From assembly GCF_009852415.1 (NCBI RefSeq), contig NZ_WOXS01000002.1, forward strand, positions 6,798,001-6,862,000: 64,000 bases of DNA. Reading direction: 5' to 3'. Shown here one piece after another: positions 25,908 to 34,170 of this stretch (its first letter is position 1; each line of letters opens with the position of its first letter). The notes under the pieces were generated by a model. That model was not told where the DNA came from, made no database searches, and worked only from the letters and a program-made list of their open reading frames with translations. The position numbers and the translations under genes were made by a program. This DNA comes from Streptomyces sp. Tu 3180 (GTDB lineage: Bacteria > Actinomycetota > Actinomycetes > Streptomycetales > Streptomycetaceae).

Positions 25908-26908
25908 CGGCACCGCACCCGCACGCGCCGGTGATCGGCCTCGACCTGGGCGGCACGAAGATCGCCGCCGCCCTGGTCGCGGGCGACGGCACCGTCCTGG
26001 CCCGGCACTCCCTGCCCACCCCGGCGACCGAGGGCGCCGAGGCGGTGCTCGACTCGCTGGCCGAGGCCGCCCGGGCGGTCCGGACGCCGCAGGCCACGGC
26101 GCTCGGCGTCGCCGCCGCCGGAGTGATCGACCCCGTCACCGGAACCGTCACCAGCGCCACCGGCACCCTCCGCGGCTGGGCCGGCACCGCCCTGGCCGCC
26201 GGTCTCGCCGCCCGCACCGGACTCCCGGTGGCCTGCGACAACGACGTACGCGCCGCCGCCACCACGGAACTGTCCGGCCCGCGCGGGCGAGAGGCCGGCC
26301 GCGCCGGCGGAGCCGCGGACGGGAGGGGCGCCGCGCACGACGGCGGGACGACGCTGATCTACGCGGCCGTCGGCACCGGCGTGGGCGGCGCCGTCGCCGC
26401 GGCCGGGCGCATGCTGCACGGCGCGGCCGGCGTCGCCGGGCACCTCGGCCACCTGCCGAGCCCCGAGGCCGACGGACTGCCCTGCACCTGCGGCGCCACC
26501 GGCCACCTGGAGGCGATCGCGGCGGGCCCCGCCATCACCGCCCACTACACGCGGACGAGCGGGGTCCCGGCCGACCGCCTGGAGACCGTGGCCGCCCGCG
26601 CGGCCGAAGGCGACCCGCACGCCACCGCGGCCGTCGTCCTCGGAGCCGGGGCCGTCGGCCGCGCCCTGGGCGGCCTCGCCAACACGCTGGGGGCCGACCG
26701 GGTCGTCGTCGGCGGCGGGGTGCCGCGCATCGGCGCGCTGTACACGGACGCCCTGGAGGCGGCCTTCACCGCCGAACTCATGCCCCCGCTGCGGGAGCTG
26801 CGTCCCGTCCCGCCCCGCGGCGGCCCCGACGCCGCGGTCCTGGGCGCCGCCGCCCTGCCCCGCACACTGCCCCTGCACCACCCCCACACCACCGGAGCCC
26901 CCCGATGA
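25904..26908 (+). CDS. nanK: ROK-family sugar kinase, probable N-acetylmannosamine kinase
   Basis: A 334-residue ROK kinase. N-terminal phosphate loop GLDLGGTKIAAALV, the conserved ACDNDVRAAA active-site Asp, a GTGVGGAV loop, and a zinc motif represented by AGHLGHLPS...CTCGATGHLE. There is a Gly/Ala-rich insertion near residue 130 (GREAGRAGGAADGRG). The family phosphorylates hexoses and N-acetylhexosamines; between NanA and NanE homologues, N-acetylmannosamine to its 6-phosphate is the expected reaction. It is joined to both neighbours by ATGA overlaps. Confidence 0.88.
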   Translation: MTAPHPHAPVIGLDLGGTKIAAALVAGDGTVLARHSLPTPATEGAEAVLDSLAEAARAVRTPQATALGVAAAGVIDPVTGTVTSATGTLRGWAGTALAAGLAARTGLPVACDNDVRAAATTELSGPRGREAGRAGGAADGRGAAHDGGTTLIYAAVGTGVGGAVAAAGRMLHGAAGVAGHLGHLPSPEADGLPCTCGATGHLEAIAAGPAITAHYTRTSGVPADRLETVAARAAEGDPHATAAVVLGAGAVGRALGGLANTLGADRVVVGGGVPRIGALYTDALEAAFTAELMPPLRELRPVPPRGGPDAAVLGAAALPRTLPLHHPHTTGAPR

Positions 26909-27579
26909 CCCTGCCCCTGGCCGACACCCTCAAGGGCCGGCTGATCGTGTCCTGCCAGGCCCCGCCCGGCGACCCGATGCGCCACACCGGCACCCTGGTC
27001 CGCATGACCCTCGCGGCGCGGGCCGGCGGCGCGGCGGCCGTGCGGGTCAACGACCCGGAGGTCGTCGCGGCCACCGTCGCGGCCGTCGACCTCCCGGTGA
27101 TCGGCCTGTGGAAGGACGGCGGCGGCGGCGTCCTCATCACCCCGACCGTGCGCCACGCGCTCGCCCTGGTGGAGGCGGGGGCCGCGGTCGTCGCGGCCGA
27201 CGCCACCGCGCGTCCGCGCCCCGACGGCAGCACCTTCGCACAGCTCGTCGAGGCCGTCCACGCGGCGGGCGCCCTGGTCATGGCCGACGTGTCGACCTTC
27301 GACGAGGGCCGTGAGGCCGCCGCGCGGGGAGCCGACTTCGTGGGGACGACCCTCTCCGGGTACGTGCCGGGATCCCCCCGCCGGAGCGCCCCGGACCTGG
27401 CCCTGGTCGCCGACCTCGCCGCGGCGGTCTCCGTCCCGGTGATCGCCGAGGGCCGGATCGCGACCCCGGAGCAGGCCGCCGAGGCGCTGGCGGTGGGCGC
27501 GCACAGCGTCGTCGTGGGCACCGCCATCACGGCACCGACGGCACTGACCCGGGCGTTCGCGGCCGGCCTCACGTCCTGA
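26905..27579 (+). CDS. nanE: N-acetylmannosamine-6-phosphate 2-epimerase
   Basis: A 224-residue TIM-barrel protein of NanE type and normal length. Recognisable blocks are LIVSCQAPPGDPM near the start, IGLWKD with the conserved Lys, and the phosphate-binding end VIAEGRIATPEQAAEALAVGAHSVVVGTAI. It would convert ManNAc-6-P to GlcNAc-6-P, feeding amino-sugar catabolism; the NagA/NagB steps are not in this window. It overlaps nanK by 4 bp and closes the operon. Confidence 0.92.
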   Translation: MTLPLADTLKGRLIVSCQAPPGDPMRHTGTLVRMTLAARAGGAAAVRVNDPEVVAATVAAVDLPVIGLWKDGGGGVLITPTVRHALALVEAGAAVVAADATARPRPDGSTFAQLVEAVHAAGALVMADVSTFDEGREAAARGADFVGTTLSGYVPGSPRRSAPDLALVADLAAAVSVPVIAEGRIATPEQAAEALAVGAHSVVVGTAITAPTALTRAFAAGLTS

Positions 27580-27641
27580 CCGACGGACGCCGGGCCCGTC
27601 GTCACGGCGCGGTGGCCCGGGCGCGGTGCGCCGGGGGCGGA

Positions 27642-27654
27642 CACCATGATGGTG
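27642..27654. promoter_or_regulatory. Palindrome upstream of the M20 amidohydrolase
   Basis: CACCAT-G-ATGGTG is a perfect 6+1+6 inverted repeat 40 bp upstream of the amidohydrolase start, in an otherwise GC-rich gap. It could be an operator; no promoter hexamers are convincing nearby. Confidence 0.35.
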
Positions 27655-27694
27655 GTGTGTCCCCGCAGCACGTGCCGGAGGGTGGCTGAGCGCC

Positions 27695-28939
27695 ATGAAC
27701 AGTGTCACGACCGTCCTCGCCGGTCTGGACGGCGTCCGGCCCGGCGTGGAGGCCCTCTACCGGGACCTCCACGCCCACCCCGAGCTCGGACTGCGGGAGC
27801 ACCGCACGGCGGGGAAGGCGGCGGAGGCCCTGCGCGCGGCCGGCTACGCCGTGACCGAGGGCATCGGCGGCACCGGCGTCGTCGGTGTGCTCACGCGGGG
27901 GAGCGGCCCGACCGTGATGCTCCGCGCGGACATGGACGCGCTCCCCGTGAAGGAGGAGACCGGGCTGCCGTACGCCTCCACGGCCACCGCCGTCGGCGCC
28001 GACGGCGTCGAGCAGCCGGTCGCGCACGCCTGCGGCCACGACGTCCACGTGGCCGCGCTGGTCGGCTCCGCCCGGCTCATGGCCCGGGCGCCCGAGGTCT
28101 GGCGGGGCACCGTCGTGGTTCTCCTCCAGCCCTCGGAGGAGAACGGGAACGGCGCCCGGGCCATGATCGAGGACGGTCTGACCGACAGGGTGCCCCGCCC
28201 CGACGTCGTCCTGGCGCAGCACGTCCTGCCCTGTCCGGCCGGCTACGTCGGCACCCGGGCCGGTTCCTTCCTGTCGGCCGCCGACAGCCTGCGCGTCACC
28301 CTGCACGGACGCGGCGCCCACGGTTCGGCGCCGCAGGCGGCCGTCGACCCGGTGGTCATGGCGGCCCTGTGCGTCGTCCGCCTGCAGACGGTGGTCTCCC
28401 GCGAGCTGTCGGCCACCACTCCGGCGGTGCTCACCGTCGGCAGCATCCGGTCCGGAACGGGGCCGAACGTCATCCCCGACCGCGCGGTGCTCGAGCTGAA
28501 CGTGCGCACCTACGACCCGGCCGTCCGCGAGCAGGTGCTCGCGGCGATCGAGCGGATGGTGCGGGCGGAGGCGCGGGCCGCCGGCGCGCCCCGCGAACCG
28601 GAGTTCGAGCACCTGTCTTCCTTCCCGCCCACCGTCAACGACCAGGACGCCACCGACACGGTGACCCGTGCCTTCGCCGCCTGCTTCGGCCGGGGCGTGC
28701 ACACGGCCGACCTGCAGACGGCGAGCGAGGACATGAGCGAGATCCCCGCGGCGTTCGGCGTCCCGTACACCTACTGGTGCATCGGCGGCACCGACCCCGT
28801 CCTGTACGAGGACGCCCTGAGGAGGGGCACCGTCGCCCAGGACGTCCCGGTCAACCACAGCCCTCGCTTCGCCCCCGTGCTCCAGCCCACCCTGGACACC
28901 GGCGTCACCGCGGCCGCGCTCGCCTGGCTGGCGCCCTGA
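27695..28939 (+). CDS. M20-family amidohydrolase (N-acyl amino-acid/hippurate hydrolase type)
   Basis: A 414-residue cytoplasmic metallopeptidase-fold enzyme. Metal ligands are visible in LRADMDALPV (Asp), HACGHDVHVA (Cys/His), QPSEENGNGA (the general-base Glu) and QHVLPCP (His); GRGAHGSAPQ is the dimerisation-domain His motif. The family hydrolyses N-acyl amino acids, indole-3-acetyl amino acids or hippurate. It lies 115 bp after nanE with a palindrome between, so it is probably its own unit rather than part of the sialic-acid operon. Substrate cannot be deduced. Confidence 0.9.
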   Translation: MNSVTTVLAGLDGVRPGVEALYRDLHAHPELGLREHRTAGKAAEALRAAGYAVTEGIGGTGVVGVLTRGSGPTVMLRADMDALPVKEETGLPYASTATAVGADGVEQPVAHACGHDVHVAALVGSARLMARAPEVWRGTVVVLLQPSEENGNGARAMIEDGLTDRVPRPDVVLAQHVLPCPAGYVGTRAGSFLSAADSLRVTLHGRGAHGSAPQAAVDPVVMAALCVVRLQTVVSRELSATTPAVLTVGSIRSGTGPNVIPDRAVLELNVRTYDPAVREQVLAAIERMVRAEARAAGAPREPEFEHLSSFPPTVNDQDATDTVTRAFAACFGRGVHTADLQTASEDMSEIPAAFGVPYTYWCIGGTDPVLYEDALRRGTVAQDVPVNHSPRFAPVLQPTLDTGVTAAALAWLAP

Positions 28940-29188
28940 GCCCGTCGGGGCCCGCCCGGACAGGCGGCCCGGTCGTCGGGGCCGGCGGGTGAGGGTCCAC
29001 GTCCGGAGGGCGGTGGAGGCCGCCGGGGGATCGGTGCTCCGCCGGCGCCGGACGCCGCGGTCGGCAGCGGACCGCTCGACCCGGCGGCCGGGAGGATCCG
29101 CCTCCCTCCGGCGCCGGTCCGGTCCTCCGGCGCCGCCCCGGGGCGGGACGCGCGACTGTGAAGATCCGGCTCCGGTTAGCCTGGGCGC

Positions 29189-29959
29189 ATGCGTGTCACC
29201 AGGGACCTGCCGGCGCTCGCCGCCGGCGAGGTGGACGTGCCCTTCGTGATCCAGGGGTACGAGGAGGTCGTCGACGCCGACACCGCGTGGAACGAGCACT
29301 CGCACCCGTGGCACGAACTCCTCTGGAACGAGCACGGCACGTCCACCGCCGTGGTCGGCTCCCAGGTGTGGTGCATCACACCGACGCTGGGACTGTGGAT
29401 GCCGGCCGGGCAGCTGCACTCCGCCTCCGCGGTCGCGGGCACCTCCTACCGCGCCCACTTCTTCCGGCACGGCACGGAGTCGGCGCTGCCCGACGTGCCG
29501 GTGGCCGTGGAGATCACCCCGCTGCTCCGGCTGCTCCTGGAGCGGCTCGAGGAGGCGGAGCTGCCGCCGCGCTCCCGGGCCGTGACCGAGGCGATGGTGT
29601 TCGACGTCCTGCGGCCGTCGCCCCGGGCGCTGCTGGTGCAGCTGCCCACGTCCCCGTTGCTGCGGCCGATCGTGGACGGGGTGCGGGCCGACCCCGCCGA
29701 CCAGCGGACGCTGGCCGGCTGGGCCGCCGCCCTCGGTTGCAGCGCGCGCACGCTGACCCGCGCCTTCCGCGCCGAGACGGGCACGAGTTTCGCCCGCTGG
29801 GTCGCCTCGGTCCGGGCCCAGCACGCCGTGCAGCTCCTCTCCCTCGGACACGAGGTCGACGTGGTGGCCGACGCGGTCGGCTACCGCTCGGCGAGCGCCT
29901 TCGGCGCGGCCTTCCGGCGGACGACCGGCATGACGCCCGGCAGGTTCCGGGCGCGCTGA
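29189..29959 (+). CDS. AraC-family regulator next to the siderophore uptake operon
   Basis: A 256-residue regulator. The first 100 residues are a cupin-like sensor domain (NEHSHPWHELLWNEHG, WMPAGQLHSAS). The last 100 are an AraC double helix-turn-helix (RTLAGWAAALGCSARTLTRAF, VVADAVGYRSASAFGAAFRR, TPGRFR). TAGCCT at 29177-29182 lies 6 bases before the ATG, so the mRNA may be leaderless. It is upstream of, and co-oriented with, the iron-siderophore operon, which it may control together with the iron-box repressor. The relationship is positional only. Confidence 0.88.
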   Translation: MRVTRDLPALAAGEVDVPFVIQGYEEVVDADTAWNEHSHPWHELLWNEHGTSTAVVGSQVWCITPTLGLWMPAGQLHSASAVAGTSYRAHFFRHGTESALPDVPVAVEITPLLRLLLERLEEAELPPRSRAVTEAMVFDVLRPSPRALLVQLPTSPLLRPIVDGVRADPADQRTLAGWAAALGCSARTLTRAFRAETGTSFARWVASVRAQHAVQLLSLGHEVDVVADAVGYRSASAFGAAFRRTTGMTPGRFRAR

Positions 29960-30043
29960 GAACGCCGGGGCGGACGCCTCCCCTGCGGCGGAGCCACCCG
30001 CCCGCGTGTCCCGATCGCTACAAGGGCTGTCGAAAAGGCTCGA

Positions 30044-30072
30044 TTGATCAGCGCGCCTTCGCTCCATACTCT
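30044..30072 (+). promoter_or_regulatory. Promoter of the siderophore uptake operon
   Basis: -35 TTGATC (30044-30049), 17-bp spacer, -10 TACTCT (30067-30072). The expected start falls in the iron box immediately downstream. Confidence 0.75.
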
Positions 30073-30074
30073 GT

Positions 30075-30093
30075 GCAGGCAAGCCTTACCTAA
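30075..30093. promoter_or_regulatory. IdeR/DmdR-type iron box
   Basis: Read on the minus strand this is TTAGGTAAGGCTTGCCTGC, matching 14 of 19 positions of the actinobacterial iron-box consensus TTAGGTTAGGCTAACCTAA. It starts 2 bp after the -10 hexamer, so an Fe-loaded DmdR/IdeR protein would block transcription. Overlapping inverted repeats (GGCAAG-N10-CTTGCC at 30078-30099 and ACTTGC-CGTA-GCAAGT at 30093-30108) may serve a second regulator. Confidence 0.82.
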
Positions 30094-30190
30094 CTTGCCG
30101 TAGCAAGTCCGGTGCCCTGCTCCACGACCCACAGTCCGCGGTCCGGACGTGCGAGTCCCGGCACCCCCGACCGAAAGTGAAACCGGGTCG

Positions 30191-31234
30191 ATGAGAACCC
30201 CACGCCTCCGTGCGCTCGCCCTCGCGGCGGCCCTCCTGTCCGGACTCACCGCCTGCGGCGGCGGATCCGGAGACACGGACGACAGCGGTCCCGCCGGCGC
30301 CGACGGCGCCGGCCGGTTCCCCGTGACGATCAAGCACGCGCTCGGGACCACCGAGATCCCCTCCAAGCCCCGGCGCGTCGCCACCGTGAACTGGGCCAAC
30401 GACGAGGTGCCGCTCGCCCTCGGCGTCGTCCCCGTCGGCATGGCCAGGGCCGACTTCGGCGACGACGACGGCGACGGCGTGCTGCCCTGGGTCGAGAAGC
30501 GGCTCGAGGAACTGAACGCCAAGACCCCGGTGCTGTTCGACGAGACCGACGGCATCGACTTCGAGGCCGTCGCCGACACCAGGCCCGACGTCATCCTCGC
30601 CTCGTACTCCGGACTGACGGAGCAGGACTACGAGACCCTCAGCCGGATCGCCCCCGTGGTCGCCTACCCCGAGGCCGCCTGGGCGACCCCGTGGCGCGAC
30701 ATCATCCGCCTCAACAGCAAGGCCATCGGACTGGCCGACGAGGGCGACGAACTGATCGCCGACCTCGAGGGGCGGATCGAGAAGACCGCCGCGAAGTACC
30801 CCCAGCTCAAGGGGAAGACAGCGATGTTCATGACGCACGTGTCGTCCAAGAACGTCAGCCAGGTCGGCTTCTACACCACCCACGACACCCGCACGCAGTT
30901 CTTCACCGACCTCGGCCTGAAGATCCCCGCCAGCGTCTCCGGACCGTCCGGGTCGACGAAGAAGTTCGTCCTCACCAAGAGCGCCGAGCACATCGACGAC
31001 TTCGACGACGTCGACATCATCACCGGCTACGGGGACGACAAGGGCGAGCTGCTGAAGGCCCTCCAGAAGGACCCGCTCACCTCCAAGCTGGCCGCCGTGA
31101 AGCGGGACTCCGTCTACCTGCTGCCCGGCAGCACCCCGCTGGCCACCGCCGCCAACCCGACCCCGCTGTCCATCCCGTACGTCCTGGAGGACTACGTGAA
31201 GGCGCTCGCCGAGGCCGCGGACAAGGCAGCGTGA
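30191..31234 (+). CDS. Iron-siderophore ABC transporter substrate-binding lipoprotein
   Basis: A 347-residue exported lipoprotein starting at ATG 30191; lipobox LTAC with Cys near residue 22. It is a FecB/FhuD-type class III binding protein: TTEIPSKPRRVATVNW at the start of the mature domain, a long rigid helix linking two lobes, and FEAVADTRPDVILAS. It would capture a ferric siderophore outside the membrane and deliver it to the two FecCD-type permeases encoded next. Which siderophore is not shown. Expression should be iron-regulated through the promoter-proximal iron box. Confidence 0.93.
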   Translation: MRTPRLRALALAAALLSGLTACGGGSGDTDDSGPAGADGAGRFPVTIKHALGTTEIPSKPRRVATVNWANDEVPLALGVVPVGMARADFGDDDGDGVLPWVEKRLEELNAKTPVLFDETDGIDFEAVADTRPDVILASYSGLTEQDYETLSRIAPVVAYPEAAWATPWRDIIRLNSKAIGLADEGDELIADLEGRIEKTAAKYPQLKGKTAMFMTHVSSKNVSQVGFYTTHDTRTQFFTDLGLKIPASVSGPSGSTKKFVLTKSAEHIDDFDDVDIITGYGDDKGELLKALQKDPLTSKLAAVKRDSVYLLPGSTPLATAANPTPLSIPYVLEDYVKALAEAADKAA

Positions 31235-32274
31235 CCGTCACCGAGACCCCGCCCGCGCCGGACACCGCCCCGCTGCGGCGTCCGGCGCGCGTGCGCGTCA
31301 CCTGGCTCCTCGTCGTCGCCGCGGTCCTGCTCGCCGCCATGACGGCCTCCCTCGCCTTCGGCTCCCGCGACGTCGCCTGGGCCGACGTCTGGGCGGCGCT
31401 CGGCGGAGCGGAGGCCACCCTGGAGGAGGCGGCGGTCGCCAACCGCGTACCGCGCACCCTCCTCGCCGTCACCGTGGGCGCCGCCCTGGGCCTGTCCGGC
31501 GCGGTCATGCAGGGCGTCACCCGCAACCCGCTGGCCGACCCCGGCATCCTCGGCGTCAACATGGGCGCCTCGCTCGCCGTGGTCACCGGCATCGCCCACT
31601 TCGGCCTGGCGTCGGTGTCCGGATACATCTGGGCGGCGATGACCGGAGCGGCCGTGACCGCGGGGTTCGTGTACGCCGTCGGCTCGCTGGGCCGGGGCGG
31701 CGCCACCCCGCTGAAGCTGGCCCTCGCCGGTGCCGCCATCTCGGCCGCGCTCGCCTCACTGGTCAGCGCCGTCGTCCTGCCGCGCAACGACGTCTCCGAC
31801 ACCTTCCGGCTGTGGCAGATCGGCGGAGTCGGCGGCGCCACCCACGCGCAGCTCGGCAGCGTCCTGCCGTTCCTCGCCGTCGGCTTCGTCGTCTGCCTGG
31901 CCTCCGCCCGCGCCCTCAACTCCCTCGCCCTGGGAGACGAGCTGGCCGCCGGACTCGGCGAGCGGGTGGCCCTCGTGCGGGCCGTCGCCGCGCTCGGCGC
32001 GGTCGTGCTGTGCGGCGCGTCCACCGCCGTCGCCGGCCCGATCGCCTTCGTCGGGCTCGTCGTACCGCACGCCTGCCGGCTGTTGGTGGGCGTGGACCAC
32101 CGCTGGCTGCTGCCGTTCTCCGCGCTGAGCGGCGCCGTCCTGCTGACGGTCGCCGACGTGCTGGGGCGGGTCGTGGCCCGGCCGTCCGAGATCGAGGTGG
32201 GCATCGTGACCGCGTTCGTCGGCGCCCCCTTCTTCATCCACATCGTCCGCCGGCAGAAGGTCAGGTCACTGTGA
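31231..32274 (+). CDS. FecCD-family siderophore ABC permease, first subunit
   Basis: A 347-residue polytopic permease of the FecCD/BtuC family. GTG 31231 overlaps the preceding stop (GTGA). About nine or ten membrane spans, with the family blocks NRVPRTLLAVTVGAALGLSG, GVTRNPLADPGILGVN, LGDELAAGLGERVALVRA and GPIAFVGLVVPHACRLLVG. It forms the translocation channel with the next gene's product. The coupling overlaps on both sides suggest equal expression of the two permeases. Confidence 0.95.
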   Translation: MTVTETPPAPDTAPLRRPARVRVTWLLVVAAVLLAAMTASLAFGSRDVAWADVWAALGGAEATLEEAAVANRVPRTLLAVTVGAALGLSGAVMQGVTRNPLADPGILGVNMGASLAVVTGIAHFGLASVSGYIWAAMTGAAVTAGFVYAVGSLGRGGATPLKLALAGAAISAALASLVSAVVLPRNDVSDTFRLWQIGGVGGATHAQLGSVLPFLAVGFVVCLASARALNSLALGDELAAGLGERVALVRAVAALGAVVLCGASTAVAGPIAFVGLVVPHACRLLVGVDHRWLLPFSALSGAVLLTVADVLGRVVARPSEIEVGIVTAFVGAPFFIHIVRRQKVRSL

Positions 32275-33323
32275 GCGCCCCCGTCGTCACCGCCCCGACC
32301 GCACTGCGCACGGTCACCCGCACGCGGGTCCGCCGCGCGTACCGGCGACGGCTGATCGTCTGCGCCCTGCTGGTCCTCGTCGTCGCCGCGTTCGCCACCA
32401 CGCTCATGGCCGGGCACACCTTCTACCCGGCCTCCGACGTGCTGCGCGTGATCACGGGCGAGCAGGTGCCGGGCGCCTCCTTCACCGTCGGCACGCTGCG
32501 GCTGCCGCGCGCGGTGCTGGCCCTGACCGCCGGGTTCAGCTTCGGCATGGCCGGCGTCGCCTTCCAGACGATGCTCCGCAACCCGCTCGCCAGCCCCGAC
32601 GTCATCGGCATCAGCGCGGGGGCGAGCGCGGCTGCGGCCATCGCCATCGTCACCTTCTCGCTGAGCGAGACCCAGGTGTCCGCGCTGGCGATCGCCGCCG
32701 CGCTCGGGGTGGCGCTGCTGGTGTACGTCCTCGCGTTCCGCGACGGGGTCGCCGGCACCCGGCTCGTCCTGATCGGCATCGGCATCGCCGCCCTGCTCGA
32801 CAGCGTCACCTCCTACGTCCTGTCCCGGGCCGGCGAGTGGGACCTCCAGGCGGCGATGCGCTGGCTCACCGGCAGCCTCAACGGCACCACCTGGGAGGAG
32901 ACCGTGCCCACCGTCCTGGCCGTGCTGGCGCTCGGCCCGGTGCTGCTGTTCCAGGGCCGCAACCTGAGCGCGCTGAGCCTGGGCGACGACACGGCCTCCG
33001 CGCTCGGCGTCCGCGTCGAACGCACCCGCGTCACCGTGATCGTCGCCGCCGTCGGGCTGATCGCGTTCGCCACGGCGGCGGCCGGACCGATCGCCTTCGT
33101 CGCGTTCCTCTCCGGGCCGATCGCCGCCCGGCTCACCGGAACCGGCGGCTCCCTGCTGGTGCCGGCCGGCCTGGTCGGCTCCCTGCTCGTCCTGGTCGCC
33201 GACTTCACCGGCCAGTACGCCTTCGGCACCCGCTACCCCGTGGGCGTCGTCACCGGCGTCCTCGGCGCCCCCTACCTCGTCTACCTGATCGTCCGCACCA
33301 ACCGGGCCGGAGGCTCACTGTGA
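32271..33323 (+). CDS. FecCD-family siderophore ABC permease, second subunit
   Basis: A 350-residue permease, start GTG 32271 overlapping the previous stop by 4 bp. Family blocks include TLRLPRAVLALTAGFSFGMA, MLRNPLASPDVIGISAGASA, LGDDTASALGVRVERTRV and GPIAFVAFLSGPIAARLTG. It pairs with the first permease as a heterodimer, the usual arrangement for ferric-siderophore importers in actinobacteria. Confidence 0.95.
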   Translation: MSAPVVTAPTALRTVTRTRVRRAYRRRLIVCALLVLVVAAFATTLMAGHTFYPASDVLRVITGEQVPGASFTVGTLRLPRAVLALTAGFSFGMAGVAFQTMLRNPLASPDVIGISAGASAAAAIAIVTFSLSETQVSALAIAAALGVALLVYVLAFRDGVAGTRLVLIGIGIAALLDSVTSYVLSRAGEWDLQAAMRWLTGSLNGTTWEETVPTVLAVLALGPVLLFQGRNLSALSLGDDTASALGVRVERTRVTVIVAAVGLIAFATAAAGPIAFVAFLSGPIAARLTGTGGSLLVPAGLVGSLLVLVADFTGQYAFGTRYPVGVVTGVLGAPYLVYLIVRTNRAGGSL

Positions 33324-34168
33324 CCGCGTCCCACACCCTCGCCACCGAGGACCTCGCGCTCGGCTACGGCGACCGCGCCGTCATCCAGGGCCTGGACCTG
33401 ACCCTCGCGGCCGGGCGCATCACGGTCATCGTCGGCGCCAACGCCTGCGGCAAGTCGACGCTGCTGCGCTCGATGTCCCGGCTGCTCGTCCCGCGCACCG
33501 GCCGGGTCGTCCTGGACGGCAAGGAGGTCCACCGCACCCCGGCCAAGGAACTCGCCCGCACCCTCGGCCTGTTGCCGCAGTCACCGGTCACCCCCGAGGG
33601 CATCACCGTCCTCGACCTGGTCGGCCGGGGCCGCCACCCCCACCAGCGGGCCTTCTCCCGCTGGACGGCCCAGGACGACGCCGCGGTCGCCGCCGCGCTG
33701 GAGGCCACCCGCACGACGGAACTGGCGGACCGGGCGGTCGACGAACTCTCCGGCGGCCAGCGCCAGCGCGTGTGGATCGCGATGGCGCTGGCCCAGCAGA
33801 CCGACCTGCTGCTGCTCGACGAGCCCACCACGTTCCTCGACATCAGCCACCAGATCGAGGTCCTCGACCTGCTGACCGACCTGAACCGGACCCGCGGCAC
33901 CACGATCGTCATGGTCCTGCACGACCTCAACCTGGCCGCCCGCTACGCGGACCGGCTCGTCGCCCTGGCCGGCGGACGGCTGCACGCCGCCGGAACGCCC
34001 CAGGAGGTGATGACCGAGGACACGGTCCGGGCCGTCTACGGCATGGACAGCCGCGTCATCGAGGACCCGGTCTCGGGCAAGCCCCTCGTCCTGCCGATCG
34101 GACGCCACCACGCGACGACCGGGGACACGGAAGCCGCCCCCGCGGCGGAGTCGGCCGGGAGCCGCTGA
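33320..34168 (+). CDS. Siderophore ABC transporter ATP-binding protein (FecE/FepC type)
   Basis: A 282-residue ATPase, GTG 33320 overlapping the previous stop. Walker A reads GANACGKST, Q-loop LLPQSP, signature LSGGQRQRVWIAMAL, Walker B LLLLDEPTTFLD and switch His in VLHDLNLAARYAD, all typical of FepC/FhuC proteins. It energises ferric-siderophore import. A short acidic/Ala-rich tail follows the domain. Confidence 0.95.
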   Translation: MTASHTLATEDLALGYGDRAVIQGLDLTLAAGRITVIVGANACGKSTLLRSMSRLLVPRTGRVVLDGKEVHRTPAKELARTLGLLPQSPVTPEGITVLDLVGRGRHPHQRAFSRWTAQDDAAVAAALEATRTTELADRAVDELSGGQRQRVWIAMALAQQTDLLLLDEPTTFLDISHQIEVLDLLTDLNRTRGTTIVMVLHDLNLAARYADRLVALAGGRLHAAGTPQEVMTEDTVRAVYGMDSRVIEDPVSGKPLVLPIGRHHATTGDTEAAPAAESAGSR

Positions 34169-34170
34169 CC

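Noticed and set aside
27695..28939. M20 amidohydrolase as part of the sialic-acid operon
   Set aside because: A 115-bp gap with its own palindrome separates it from nanE, there is no translational coupling, and no known step of sialate breakdown needs it.
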